Below are positions 1 through 12,300 of a stretch of DNA of 64,000 nucleotides, one piece after another. Below the pieces are notes generated by a model, which saw nothing but the letters and a program-made list of their open reading frames with translations, ran no database searches and was not told the DNA's origin. Numbering within the stretch: the stretch's first letter is position 1; each line of letters opens with the position of its first letter. The position numbers and the translations under genes were made by a program. Source of the stretch: Nepenthes gracilis (taxonomy: Eukaryota; Streptophyta; Magnoliopsida; Caryophyllales; Nepenthaceae); the NCBI GenBank assembly GCA_033239525.1, contig BSYO01000013.1:9262501-9326500 (forward strand), given 5' to 3'.

Positions 1-926
1 CATGTCGGGTAGTGCCCGAATCGATTACCCAACCAGATTCCAGATCTGTCAAGTTTGCCACCTCTCCTTGACATGTCAACAGGAGATCCCCACTTGTGAC
101 TACTGAGACGGAGGACGTTTCCTTGCCGCGTCCTTTGCCACTTTTCTCCTTCTTTGCATTTTCTCGCTTCTATTTGAAGCAATGCTTCTTAATGTGGCCC
201 TTTTTACCATAATGATGACACTCCAGATTCTGGTATCTGGATCGTGACTTACTGCGAGCTTTATCTCCTGGTTTCTGACTGCAACCTCTACTTCTTCCCT
301 TGGATTCAGTCACCAGCACCTCAGAGTGAGAGGACGAAGGGGCTCTTTGCGACCGTCTAGACTCGTTCATAAGCAGAGAGGCAATAACCTCGTCCAACTT
401 TAAAGTATCCTTACCAAACAGTAATGTTGTGACGATATGATCATAGCTGGCTGGCAGGGAGGCCAGCAGAACCAACGCCTTGTCCTCCTTCTTGATTTCC
501 TCATCAAGAGTAGACATCTGCATCAATATCCGGTTAAACTCATCCAAGTGTCTCTCAAAACTCCCTCTCTCCGACAATCCAAGGCCATAAAATTACTTTT
601 TAATATGAAGCCTGGTCGTCAAGGATTTAGACTTGTAACGGCTTTCTAACTTCTCCCAGACCTCCGCCGGATCAGTGAGACCAAGAACTTCTTGGAGAGT
701 GTTATCCGCCAGGCACAGCTTAATGGTACAGTTTGCAAAGTCTCTCTTGTCCTGCCATTCATCATCGGTCAGATTTTTAGGCTTTTCGTCCTTGTTCTTC
801 AGCGCCTTCACTGTCCCTTCCCTAGTCAGAATGTTCTTCACACTCTCTTGCCAGAGGATGAAGTTGCCCTACCTGTTAAACTGCTCAATGTTGAACGGCA
901 GATTCTTTGACGACGAGGATGCCATT
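1..926 (-). pseudogene. Copia (Tork-like) gag and start of protease, degenerate
   Basis: The reading frame runs leftward from an ATG near 926 and leaves the window at base 1. It encodes a Copia gag of the UBN2/Tnt1 type: a tract around 593-841 with the WEKLESRYKSKSLT-like core, then HLDEFNRI and SLPASYD motifs at 170-577, then a zinc knuckle CHHYGKKGHIKKHC near 170-220. The second knuckle cysteine is replaced by tyrosine. At the extreme left edge the frame reads WVIDSGTTRH, which is the Copia aspartic-protease active site. In-frame stops lie near 873 and 591; the second looks like CAA changed to TAA. The adjacent primer site and LTR on the same strand support orientation and family. Known role of the family: capsid formation for a retrotransposon. 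This copy looks inactive. Confidence 0.85.
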
Positions 927-945
927 AAACAGAGTTTGAAACCTG

Positions 946-957
946 TCTCTGATACCA
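946..957 (-). other. Primer binding site, initiator-tRNA-Met type
   Basis: The minus strand reads TGGTATCAGAGA, complementary to the 3' end of plant initiator Met tRNA. It lies five bases inside the LTR end at 963. This is the standard Copia primer site and fixes the element as minus-strand. Confidence 0.85.
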
Positions 958-962
958 CTTAT

Positions 963-1640
963 TGGAAAAGAAGGCGGATAACTTTTTCGGTTCAATGAAG
1001 ACAGTAAAGAATACGAATGAAGAATAAATAATAAACACTAGATTTTACGTGGAAAACCCTTCTCAATCAAAGGAAAAACCACGGGACAATCCGTCCACTG
1101 AAACGTATTTCACTATGTAAGAATTTTGGAGACAACAGTAGAGAACAAAGAGAAATCAAAGAGCACTCTTTCACCGTTTTTCTCTTACACTCACGCACTG
1201 GTACACCGCCACTCTATATACACATAAAAATATATTGGGCAATATTCGATGCATAAAAGGACAGAAATAATTCCTTCCAACAATATGAATATTTTCCTGT
1301 CCAAAAAATACGGCTCCTGTAAAACTGTCTGAGATCATATATCTCCAGAAGATCTGCCGAGCTGGCACTATTCTGCATTGCCTGGCGGACAGCCAACCGT
1401 TGGTCGTCCGCGTTCTTCACGAGGCCGGTCAACAATTCCATTGACCGTCTACAATTTGCTCTTTTGGAACCTCTTAGTGAAACCGGCTTACTTCGCCACC
1501 AAACTGGTCAACAGCCCGTTGACCGTCCATCCGGTCAACTCCCTGTTGATCGAAACTTCATTCCTTCATAAAACGGCACATTTGTGCTCCGCCCAAGTTA
1601 TTCGATTACAATAGCTTCTTTACGGGAGTGATTTCCAACA
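963..1640 (-). repeat. 5' LTR of the minus-strand Copia element
   Basis: The 678 bp segment is bounded by TG and CA dinucleotides (minus strand TGTTGGAAAT to TTTTCCA). It abuts the primer site, carries a TATA-like TATATAGAG on the minus strand near 1215, and holds the TTTTACGTGGAAAACC U5 hairpin module at 1042-1085. The partner LTR lies outside the window, so the target-site duplication cannot be checked. Confidence 0.75.
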
Positions 1641-2509
1641 AATAATTCTCTAATTAGGATTAACTACCAAACATTTTTTGAATTTATAAGGAGATAAATA
1701 ATAACACACAATAATAAGTAATAAATTATGTAATAAAATGAATGCATAATTTTTTGTAAGAATTATTCTCAATTAAGGGATAGACCTTAAAAAATATTCA
1801 TTATAATCTAAGCCTGATTATAATAAATATTTTAAAATTATCTTCATATTTACTATAAAATTGAAGTAAATTAAATAATAAAAAATAAAATAGTAAATGA
1901 AAAAACTACATATAAAAATATTCTGTACAATGTCTAAAATAACATATCCTAAAATGATAAATATCAAAACACAATTGAAGTCCAATAATTGTCTAGATCT
2001 CATCTTTTTTATCTTCTTTCCTTTCTCTCTTAGTTCACCACTTAAAACAATGTTTGAAAACTTACTCAAATTTTTCTCTTCTCAACTACGTCAAAACAGT
2101 GCACCAAAAAAAAAAAAAAAACAACACTTTAAAATGTGACTAACATTTCTAAAATAATCCTAGCACACATATCTATTATATGTGATTATGCTGAACTTCC
2201 CACAAACATATTTATCCCTTCTCAACTACCCCAAAATAAAGTAAAAAACAATATAAAATGTGTTTGACATTTTAATGGTGATGGTTGGCACTTCAAAGTC
2301 GAGCTATTATAACACATACCCATCATATGTAATTATGTTAAGCTAACCGCTTATATATGTTATTCGTGCACACATTAGATTTAGCCATTTTTTTCAATCT
2401 AAACATATGTGTTTATCTAACATAAGCATTTTATATCACTTAAAAGATCTCCGCTTAAGTAAATTCTCATACAAATATCAAATAATCATTCTTATATCAA
2501 GCAATCTTT

Positions 2510-2577
<68 letters not shown>

Positions 2578-3311
2578 TATATAATCATTCAAATATCAAG
2601 TAATCATTCCTATATCAATATAATCTTTCCTATATATATATACATACATATATATATATATACAAGTAGGTGTAAAAATTTATAAGAAAGTGATCTAAGA
2701 AAGTGATCTAAAACTAAATAATGGCCTATAATTATGTTACTTACATTATTTTTTAAAATAAGGTTCAATTTTATGATATAACGGAAAATCAATATTACTT
2801 GTTCCTCTTGGCTCTCAATCCTGACTTTTTTGCTCATGAATAATTTCTATATCATTATGTTGAATTCAAAAATTTCCTTACAATCTAAAAAGAATTTTCT
2901 ATTATAAATCGTTCCAATACACTTTTCTCAATAACTTTTCTCCTTCTTTTCTCCTATGTTTTCTTTACTCAGTCAATAACTTCTTAGCATATCCTTAAAA
3001 CCCTTTCTTAATCCGCCTTCTTGTATATTCTATTTTTGAAAGAGCATGAAAAATAAAACGGGATGACTCACCCTTAAAAGAACTTGAAAAAGTTAATAAA
3101 GAACTGAAGCGTTGTCTTCTTTGCGCAAGTTATAGGCCCATCCATTCCAAAACGTTTTATTTCCACCCTCAACACGACGATGCACCGCAACATTATAAAC
3201 AACCAAAAAATATATATGTTATATTAAAAAGTTATATGATCAATAAAACATTAGATTAGTTGTATAACGAATTAGCCGGGCAATGTGAGAAGAGAATATA
3301 CATGGTGTCAA
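1641..3311. other. AT-rich intergenic DNA without recognised gene
   Basis: This stretch lies between the Copia LTR and the stop codon of the PME gene. It is AT-rich, contains a poly-A run near 2106-2120 and TA microsatellites, and has only short ORFs without protein-like composition. It presumably includes the PME 3' UTR near 3200-3311, but no clear polyadenylation signal was picked. Confidence 0.6.
2512..2582. repeat. (TA)n microsatellite
   Basis: A nearly uninterrupted TA dinucleotide run of about 60 bases ends in AAATATAT. A shorter, interrupted TA-rich tract follows at about 2632-2664. Confidence 0.95.
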
Positions 3312-6300
3312 TCAAAATTTGGTTTTAATCCAATGTTTGTCATCAATCACGTCTAGAGTACTCAGAAACAGTGAGACTCCTTCCCTGGTGAGGCTGTGTG
3401 ACCACCCAACTCTTTCTGATCTGTTTGCCCCTGGCCCATAGCATCGATATTCTCCATAGTATACCTTGCTGCTCAAGAAACAAATCGGCAAACCAAATTA
3501 ACATGCCATCATAATATGCGGAGGGAGAATATTACTTTCAATGAATATATTATTTGTCGTTATTTTTATTTTCTTTAAATGTGTTCTGAAAGTAGTGGCA
3601 TATTTTTTCACTCATAAGAAAATTTGTACTTAGAAAATAGGATTTTTTATAGACTGAATACCGAATATAGAGCGGACCTGTGGCTAGCTGCCTTGTCCCA
3701 GTCATCCCATCCTTGGGGCAGAACTACCTTAGACATGTGAGTGTATGCAAACACCACCCTTGAGTAAAGACCCCATGGCCGCCCAAGTACGCAGCTTCTA
3801 ATACCAGTGATCTTGCCACCCAAAAAGAAAAAGCCTGTATTTTCCCTCAGAGACTTTCTGTCCTGCGCTGTTATGGCCCAATTTCCCATAGAAAGGGAAT
3901 GCAAATGGCAATTCTGTACAACACCCAATTCACGTATTAATTACATGATAATACTAATGTGTTATTTCAAAGAAGAGAGCCTGATCAATGTATAAATTGT
4001 TGTTGTTTAAGTGTTTAACCGAGCGTTAAACCCTGTTATGGAGCACTCACGAACTTGCTAAGTTGCTCACCTGAACCCTGAAGGAAAGAACACACGCTGA
4101 TAACCCTAATGGTGAGTTTTCTACAGCTAACATATGTTACCTCAAAGAACGATGCCGCATTTCCGAAAATGAAGTCGACGGCTCCCTCGATATAACAGTT
4201 GGTATAGCGGTGCCTTCCTTTCTCATCAAATAGTGTATCTTGATAGGAGATAAATCTACATGAACTAAATGATACAGTATCTCCTGTCACCCTCAATGCA
4301 ACTGCTTTGGAACCTGGACGGTGGGTATTCTATACAAAATAGAACATTATATATACGATGAGAAATGATTGAAAAATACTCTCAGAATATTAAAGATGAC
4401 ATTGTACCAATCCATCCATCTATATTTATATGGATTTCAGTCTAAATAGATTAGAAAAATGTCGATCACCTCACTAGAAGTGTTTAAAAGGATGTTTCTC
4501 TAACACCAATTTATATATAATTTATACACACTACAAAAAATGATGTTTTACAATGAAAAATTAATGATAAATATGTTTTTATCACTATATATTATCATCA
4601 TATATATTATAATAACAAGTATATAATTTTGTCACTAAATTTTAAATGAAAACAAGCTTCACTTAATAAAAAAATAATTAATAATAAGTAGAAAATAAGA
4701 GTGGCAAAGAATAAATTGTCACTAACTGTAAAAAAAATATTTCAATACTTAAAAATTTTAAACAACCTTTTTTTGTTTTGCATTTTAATAATAAAAATAT
4801 AAACCATTTGCCCCACCCTCCACTCTCTTCAACATTTGAAAAACAATATCATCATTTACATGCCTACTAGAAAAAGTGGCCACTATATCTTAGCACAAAG
4901 AATTCTATTTTGAAAAAAATAAGATGGAAGGTAAGCAACTCATTTGATTTGATATCACTTTTGCCAAATTTTATATTTTTTTACTTTTTATTTATATTGC
5001 TTGACATACTTACTATATATTGCCTCGTAAGTACTTGCAACATTCTAATATACTCTTATTTTGAATTCTCACTCCTCTCCTTTGAAGATTTAAGGACATA
5101 TTTCAAGAAATTTATAAAGCCAATTGAATGTCAAAATTTAAGGAAATTGGGATATGGTATGCCAATAACTTGTTCTAAATTGTAGTTAGTTCTACTCGAG
5201 TGAGAAGTGGATGCCAATAACTATGGATTTGTATGGTTGAATTGGCAAGTATGAACACCTTCTCATTCATGATATGCTTTCTTATACTCTCAAGAGTGAA
5301 GCAGGTTGTGTATCGGCATGAAAAAACTATGATGGAGATGTGCAAAGTGATTTCTTAGCTCAAGGTTTGCACAACCAATAACAGTGCCTCTTGAACTGAA
5401 ATTTGAGAGTTAATCATAAATAGCTTAGTATTAGCCTTGATGCATTAATGTGGTTGCTCTACTGTGATTTGGAAACAACTAGTTGAAACCATGAAAATAT
5501 CATTTTTATAGTATAGAGGCAAGAATGCATACAATTGTCCTTCTCATTGCCCACAATGTTAAAGTTTTCTTGCATTGGATTTCTTTTTAATCACAAATAG
5601 GCTTAGTTTTGTGCTATCAATCATCTAGATTTATTTGGATGTTCAACCATTTCTTTTTCCTTTACTACAGGATTCAAATCTCTTGGTTTGATGACATCTG
5701 TATCGGTATGTTTCTTGGACAACAGTTTTCTTTCTCTTTTTTTTTTTATTTTGTTAAGTTTTTCTAAATTTTTTCCTATAAACTTTTTTGTGTAATTGTG
5801 TATTTTAGATTCAATTATTTTTTCCCTTGTGATCCACAGTGGTGGGGATTTCCCCCGTGATCCACAGAGTGGTTGCTCAGATTAAAATCAAATAAATTGT
5901 GAATTATTGTAAAATAATTTTATTGTACTACATAAATTCATTTGTGTATTTTTTATTATTATAAATTTGATATTTGTGATAAGAAGTTTAGCCACTAAAG
6001 CATATGATTTAGAGGCAAAATTATATATTTTTTGTTACATAATTATTTACCATTAAATATATATTTTAATGATACATTTAATTAATATTAGTAGCAAAAT
6101 TTATGATTACTAAAAATGTATTTTAGTCGCAAAATTATATTTTATCATTATAGCGTAATATTTTTTTAGAGACATTTGTCTAATTGGCATATTTCGTAAC
6201 CATATGTACTATTGTATCAATGTCGGGTTGTGGGTTGTCGGTTTAAAGTCCGTTCTGTCTGCCCTCTAGTCGCTCGAGGCTGTCCAAAGCCTTCTCGCTC

Positions 6301-9300
6301 GCCACTCGCCCAATACCCGCTCGAGCCTAAAATCCAAAAGGTCACCGGCTCACCAGGCACTCGAGATCCACTCGAACCGAAAATCCAGTAGGGTGCCCGC
6401 TCGCTCCGCGCCCTCTGGCCGCTCGAGCGGTGGTGCAACGGGCAAAAATTTTGAACTTGTTTTTGCGCCCTCTATAAATACTCACCTTATGTTTTTGAAA
6501 CCCTAAGCACGTCAGAGCCTCCATTGATATCTTGAGGAGCCATTAAACTTGAGAAGAAAGCCTTTCATGCTTGATTGATTTAGCTTCTCTTGAGAAAACC
6601 AAATGATTACAACTTTGAACTCCATGTTCTAAAGAGTTTTCTCATCTCTTTTCTTTTTTCCATTTAACCTTTCCCATCCTTCTACCTTCGTGGAGACGTT
6701 GGTTCGTGAAGAAGGAGATCCGATCGTGGTTGGCACTTCAAGTGGCACGAGAGGAAAGATTGACGTGAAGACCGGAAGGAGTCCGGTTCCGTTACCGCGG
6801 GCAAGTCCAAGGAGTTCATTGGTAGGGATCACGTGACGGTAGTAAGTCGGCTAGGTTAGCGCGTCGTTAGCACCCGGTCTGTAAGTTGATTTTCATAGTG
6901 CATTGCTTCCCTGGCCGTTGATGCCCGGAGTGTTTTTCTCAATTACCGTGGGTATCGAGTTTTCACTTCGTCACCAAAAATCGCGTCTTTATCTTTATTG
7001 CTTATAATTATTTGTATCGTGCATGCTTATTATCTCGTTAGCATCTAGATTTAAATATCATTTACGTGTATTGGATATTTATTTATTGTTACTTCTGCTA
7101 TAATTTTTGGGGTCGAAACTTGATTGTCCACGTTAGCACCAAAACGTGCTTTTTCAATTGGTATCAGAGACTTACCCCGATCCGCGACCCCCGATCTAGA
7201 TGTATGCGAGTGGATCACTCTCCGTTCCTCCCTTCTTTGATGGGAGTAACTATGCCTCTTGGAAGGTCCAGATGAGAGCCCTCCTAAAATCTCTAGATGA
7301 GCGTGTTTGGGCACATACCCAAGTTGGGTGGACTCCACCCAATAGTTCCTCTGATAACGAACCAAAAGCCTTATCTTCATGGACTAAAGAGGAACTCGAT
7401 GCATATAATTGGAACAGTAAGAGGCTACATGCTATTTTTATGGCTGTCTCTCCCGATGAGTTTAAATGAATCTCAATGTGTGAGACCTCCAAAGATGCGT
7501 GGGATATTTTAGAAATCACTCATGAAGGAACTAAATTAGTCAAAAATTTAAAATTGCAAATGCTCACTACTAGATTCGAAGAAATCAGAATGAAAGATGA
7601 TAAGTCATTTGAAGAATTCTATACTCAATTAAATGATATTGTAAATTTCACATTTAATTTAGACGAACGAATTCCGGAAAACAGAATTGTTAGAAAAGTT
7701 CTACGATCATTGCCTGAATGATTTAGACCCAAAGTGACGGCAATTGAAGAGAGCAAAGATTTAGACAAATTAAAAATCGAAGAACTTGTAGGGTCCCTAC
7801 AAACTTATGAGCGCACATTACCATAATCAAAGAAGAATAAATCACTTGCTCTAAAATCAAGTATGGAAGAGCAAAATCGGGATTCCGATGAAGAATCGTG
7901 TAGCGATGACGGTTTTTCCTTATTTGTTAAGAATTTCAAAAAGTTTTTAAGGAAAAATAAATCTTCATCAAACAAAATTAATGTGGATTCAAAACGGTCA
8001 TCTCAATTGAGAAGAAAGACCGACGTGAACTCAATGACTACAAATCAAAAAATATTCAAGGAGTTCACGGTCATCTCAATTAAGGGTTCTCGGTCTTTTT
8101 CCTGTCCGTGCATTTGGATGTCGTTAGCGATGTCCTCGAGCTTCCTTATGAGCAGACGGGACCTCTTGGACTTCTACTGTTGTCTTGGTCTTTGGGCCAT
8201 TGGCCTCTGCTTTGGGCCTCTCTGACCGTCCAGCCTTTCTGGGCCTTCTGCGTGGGCCTTTTCGGCCGTGTTTCTATGGGCCCTTATATTGGGGCCCAAC
8301 ATAGCCCCCCATGTCAAAGGGCCCGAGGCTCTCGACCGTTTAACATGAAGTCGCTGACCTTCTAGAGAGTTGGCTGCTTCCTGCTCGAATTTAGCCGTGC
8401 ACGCTTACAACTTGATACGGACATTCCTGAATGGGTCAGAGTACGACAGTCTGCGTTCCGGATTAGGCCCTTCATAGTGACCGTCCGCGCATGTGCATCC
8501 TTGGGGTGAGTGCGGTGTTAAGCTTGGTGGGAGATGGTCCTAGGGCTTCTTCCGGGTTTGAGACCTTTCCAGCGCCGCCGTTTCATTTCCCTATAGAGCA
8601 TTAAATGCGATATCCGGTTGGTGTGATGCGCTGACAGGCGCCTTGGGAAGGAAAGGCCATCATCCCTCTGAAACGAATGGCCGGGCGACGCGTGGCAAGT
8701 CTAAAGAGTGCGCTTTTTGAATTCCAGGGATATTTAAACGCCTCCTTGCTCCGATTTTCCATGTTCGCGTCTGCTTTTCGCCTTCTCCTCTTAAGTGTTG
8801 AGGCTTTCCGTTCTTTCTTCGCTCGAGTTTCCCCTCCATTTTTTTTTTTCGACGTTCATGGCGCCTGGAGTGAGACAGATTGCCTCCACGGTGACGCTCG
8901 ACAAGCTTACGGAGATTCGAGCTCGATATCAAATCCCAGAGTCCACAGCCATGATGATCCCGGAGTCACATGATAGGGTATGGTGTCCTCAGGATGGCTT
9001 TGTTACCGTTTATGAGGTCCACCTCAAAGACGGGCTACGGTTTCCAATCACGGAGGAGCTTTACGACATCATGAGGGCACTCGGAGTGCCTCTCGCCAGG
9101 CTTCAGCCAAATGCAATCAGGTACCTGGTATCCTTGTGCGTTTTCTTCTGGTACCACAAGAAGCTCTTGAATGCTCTTATGGTCAAGGTGATGTTTCGCT
9201 TTACCTAGAACCTTGACTGGATTATAATGACTCCCCGCCCGGACTTTTCCTTGATGTGCGGAGGTAACCCGGATTCCACAAAACGGTAGAAGGATAAGTT

Positions 9301-12300
9301 TTTCTTCCTTGGCGTTCACGAGTATTGGGCCATTCCCTTTAAGTGGGGGAAGGTGGCTAGCCAGTATAGCTCTGACCCTTGAAGGAGGACAGGGAGAGTG
9401 TGAAGGAGTTCACGGACTTGGTGCTTGCAAATCTGGGGAGCTTTCACCTGAACAAGCACAACATCTGGCTGTCCCCTGAGATGTTTGAGGAGGCCAAGTG
9501 GGGACCTCGGGCCGAGGCTTCTGCCACAACTTCTCCCAAGAAGTCCAAGAAGAGACTGAGGAGGAGAGCTGGGACACTGAGGATCGAGGGTCCTGCTGAC
9601 CGCCTGGGTGAAAACTTCCTCGCCGAGAGCTCGGGGCTCCCGGCGGTCTTCGTTGAGCCTTCCTCTAGTGATGATGATGATGATTTTGACATCAATATTT
9701 GAGCGACGATGACGTGGCTGCTCCTCTTCCTAAGAGGGCGAGGACTGGCTCTTTGCCTGAGTCCTCAGGGTCTGAAGGTCTCGCCTTCACTTCCACTGCT
9801 AATATTCTTGCTGAGTTTTCGGGAATTGAAGGTCTCGCCTTCATTTCCACTGCTAATCCTCCCGCTGAGTCCTTGGGAGCTGAAGGCCTCGCCTTCACTT
9901 CCATTGCTAATCCTCTTGCTAAGTCCTCGGGGGCGATTGTTCAGATTGCGGAGCTCCCGGACGTCTAGCCCCCCTGTGATGATTTTGTCCCTGAAGTTTC
10001 CGTTGATTTGCCTGGTGACGTCTCGGACAGGATTGATCATCCTTCCGAGGACATAGGAGGCGGGAACTTCACTGTGGATGCTGAGAGGGGAATGACGGCT
10101 GAAACGGTCCGAGAGGTGGCGGAGGTCGAGGAGTTAAGCGTCGACGAGCTCATGCCCCTTGATCCTTTCGAGCGCCCTATTGTGGTCCAAGTCGAGCGGT
10201 CGTCTGAGTTTCTTGGGGATGTTGATTTTGAGGCAGGCTTTCCGGTGCCTTGTATAGCCGCTGGACCTGTGCCTGAGGGGGCGCTTGTGGGGCCCAGGAG
10301 CGGTCTTTAGGAGTCCGAGATCCCTAGGGAACGCGGCACAGGGGACGATCCTCTTGTTTCTAAGGTAACCCACTGTTTCCTTTCTTGCCGTGCTTCCAGC
10401 TGTTCGTATTTTGATGAGCATTTCTGCTGTAGCTCTAGGGTCTGATTGGAGGCCTCAGCGAACTGGTGGGAGTGATCGCTCAATCCCGCTTGGAAGTGGG
10501 ATCTTCGAGGGTCGCCCGAGAAGCTGCAAAATGGGCAGAAGCGGAGCTGGCTGAAGCTAAGGAGAAGATTGCTTCTTTGGAGGACACCGTCAAGCTCCTG
10601 CGGCTTCGGCAGGGCCTCCTCTGGGATGGGATCCTTCGCCAGGAGGAGAGGTTGAGGATGTCTGTACAGATTGCCGAGATGGCACCAGTGTTGGACGGCA
10701 AGTACTAGGACGGCTTCCGTATGTGCCGCCGAGTGGCGCGACTGATCCTTCCGCGATTTCCTGTGGCCGTCCTCGATCCCAGGAACACCAGTGCCTTGAG
10801 CGTAGAAGACTTATACGGCGTTACTGGGAGACCTTTCCCTGGGCTTCCTTGAGCAAGGCCTGATGGTGAACCTCTCACGCCTGAGGAGCCAGTTTCGGCG
10901 GACCAGACGGGATCTTCAGAAGCCCAAGAGTCTCAGGGAGGATGGAGTCGAGAGGCACTCCCTTGATACGTTGTTTCTTTTTCTTATTTTGTCACACTTG
11001 TACATAAACTCATTTTTATGAATAAGACTTGTCCTTTTTGCATCAGAGCTTTGGACGTTTCTTTTGTTTTGTCTGTACGAGTGTATCTCTCTTTCTCTCT
11101 CTTTTTTTTTGGCACGATGCACGGCGCCGTACTCTTAGCTTTGAGCGTGTGATCTCTTTAAGATCATCGGCCTTTTAACTTCTCGGGTTTGAGCGTACGA
11201 TCCTTTTAGGATCTTCTAGCTTTTAACCTTCTGACCTTTTGACCTCTGGAGTCCGACCTCTGGGGCCGCTCGGTCACAGCCGAGTTTTTGAAGTTTTGAC
11301 CTCTGGGGTCCGACCTCTGGGACCACTCGGTCATAGCCGAGTTTTTAGAGTTTTGACCTCTGGGGCCGCTCAATCACAACCGAGTTTTTAGAGTTTTGAC
11401 CTCCGGGGTCCGACCTCTGGGGCCGCTCAGTCACAGCCGAGTTTTTGAAGTTTTGACCTCCGGGGTCCGACCTCTGGGGCCGCTCGGTCACAGCCGAATT
11501 TTTGGAGTTTTGACCTCCAGGGTTCGACCTCTGGGCCGCTCGGTCACAGCCGAGTTTTTGGAGTTTTTTTTTTTTGTGCTGCAAGTTGCTTCATTGTTGA
11601 TGAGGGAGCACGAGAACGCTTCATAATAAACATAATGAAGGGATGTTTTCATTGATGTACATGTTTTACATGGAGTGGCCTCCAGGGCCTTTTCTTTTCT
11701 TTTTTTTTTTTTTAGGTCCCTTGGTTACATCAGTCCGCGCGCTTGGGCCTTCATGCTCCTCTTTTACCGTTCCCCTGGTTCTTCCGACATCTACGTTTGT
11801 GGCTGGCCTCACCGATATTGGCGCCCCCAGCGGGTGGTCAGGCATGCTCCGCACCCATTACGGCCTTGCCCTTTGAGCGGGGGGACTGGGTGCGTCCTGC
11901 TATTCTGGGGCCATGCCCGGATCGTGGCAGGAAGAGGTCGAGATAGCCTTCCATTACCAGCCGCTCGATTTCCACCTAGAGCTTCCAGCAATCCTCGGTG
12001 TCATGGCCACGGCTGTAGTGGTAATGGCAGTACTCTCACTGGTCGCCTCCCTCTAGATTCTTTAACGCCTTGGGCCATCTTAGGAACTTCTCATCCCTAA
12101 TCTGCCTCAGAATGTTGGTAAGAGAGTCGGTGAGAGCAAGTGGGCCCGAGGGCCCGTCTCCTTCAAGGACCATCCGTTCGTGCTCTTCTTGCCCGGACGG
12201 CCCTTGGATCTTCAGCTGGCCGCTCGCCCTTCTTTTTCCTTCCCCTGTCTTTGGGGGCAGGGGGTCTTCTTGTCCTCCTGGTTGACTTGTTTCGTCGATT

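Larger units (their letters stand above)
8858..10966 (+). pseudogene. Antisense extra ORF of element 1 (Transposase_28-like), spliced, broken
   Basis: The gene starts MAPGVRQIASTVTLDKL at 8858 and runs opposite to its host element. The N-terminal part (GFVTVYEVHLKDGLRFP, ELYDIMRALGVPLARLQPNAIRYLVSL) resembles the plant 'putative gypsy type transposon' family (Transposase_28, Pfam PF04195, recalled). Then come WKDKFFFL-like and LANLGSFHLN motifs, a basic stretch KKSKKRLRRRAG, an acidic serine-rich region with three 18-residue repeats, a 68 bp intron (10365-10432) and a coiled coil (AEAELAEAKEKIASLE). Breaks: TAG at 9206-9208, TAG in the KR*KDK region, a frameshift near 9380, and further stops including 10706-10708. 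A TATA-like GATATTTAAAC lies near 8728, and an AATAAG possible poly(A) signal near 11021. The protein's function is not known; a nuclear, nucleic-acid-associated role is only inferred. Confidence 0.72.

Noticed and set aside
7159..7170. Fragments of tRNA genes at TGGTATCAGAG sites
   Set aside because: Only 12-14 bases match and each lies beside an LTR end. They are primer binding sites, not tRNA genes.
11241..11570. CRISPR-like regular repeats (also 28187-28426)
   Set aside because: Units abut without unique spacers and lie in plant retroelements. These are tandem repeats.
11675..12100. 141-codon plus-strand ORF over the gag region of element 1
   Set aside because: It is antisense to conserved gag zinc-finger sequence, shares no conserved frame with element 3, and is a shadow.
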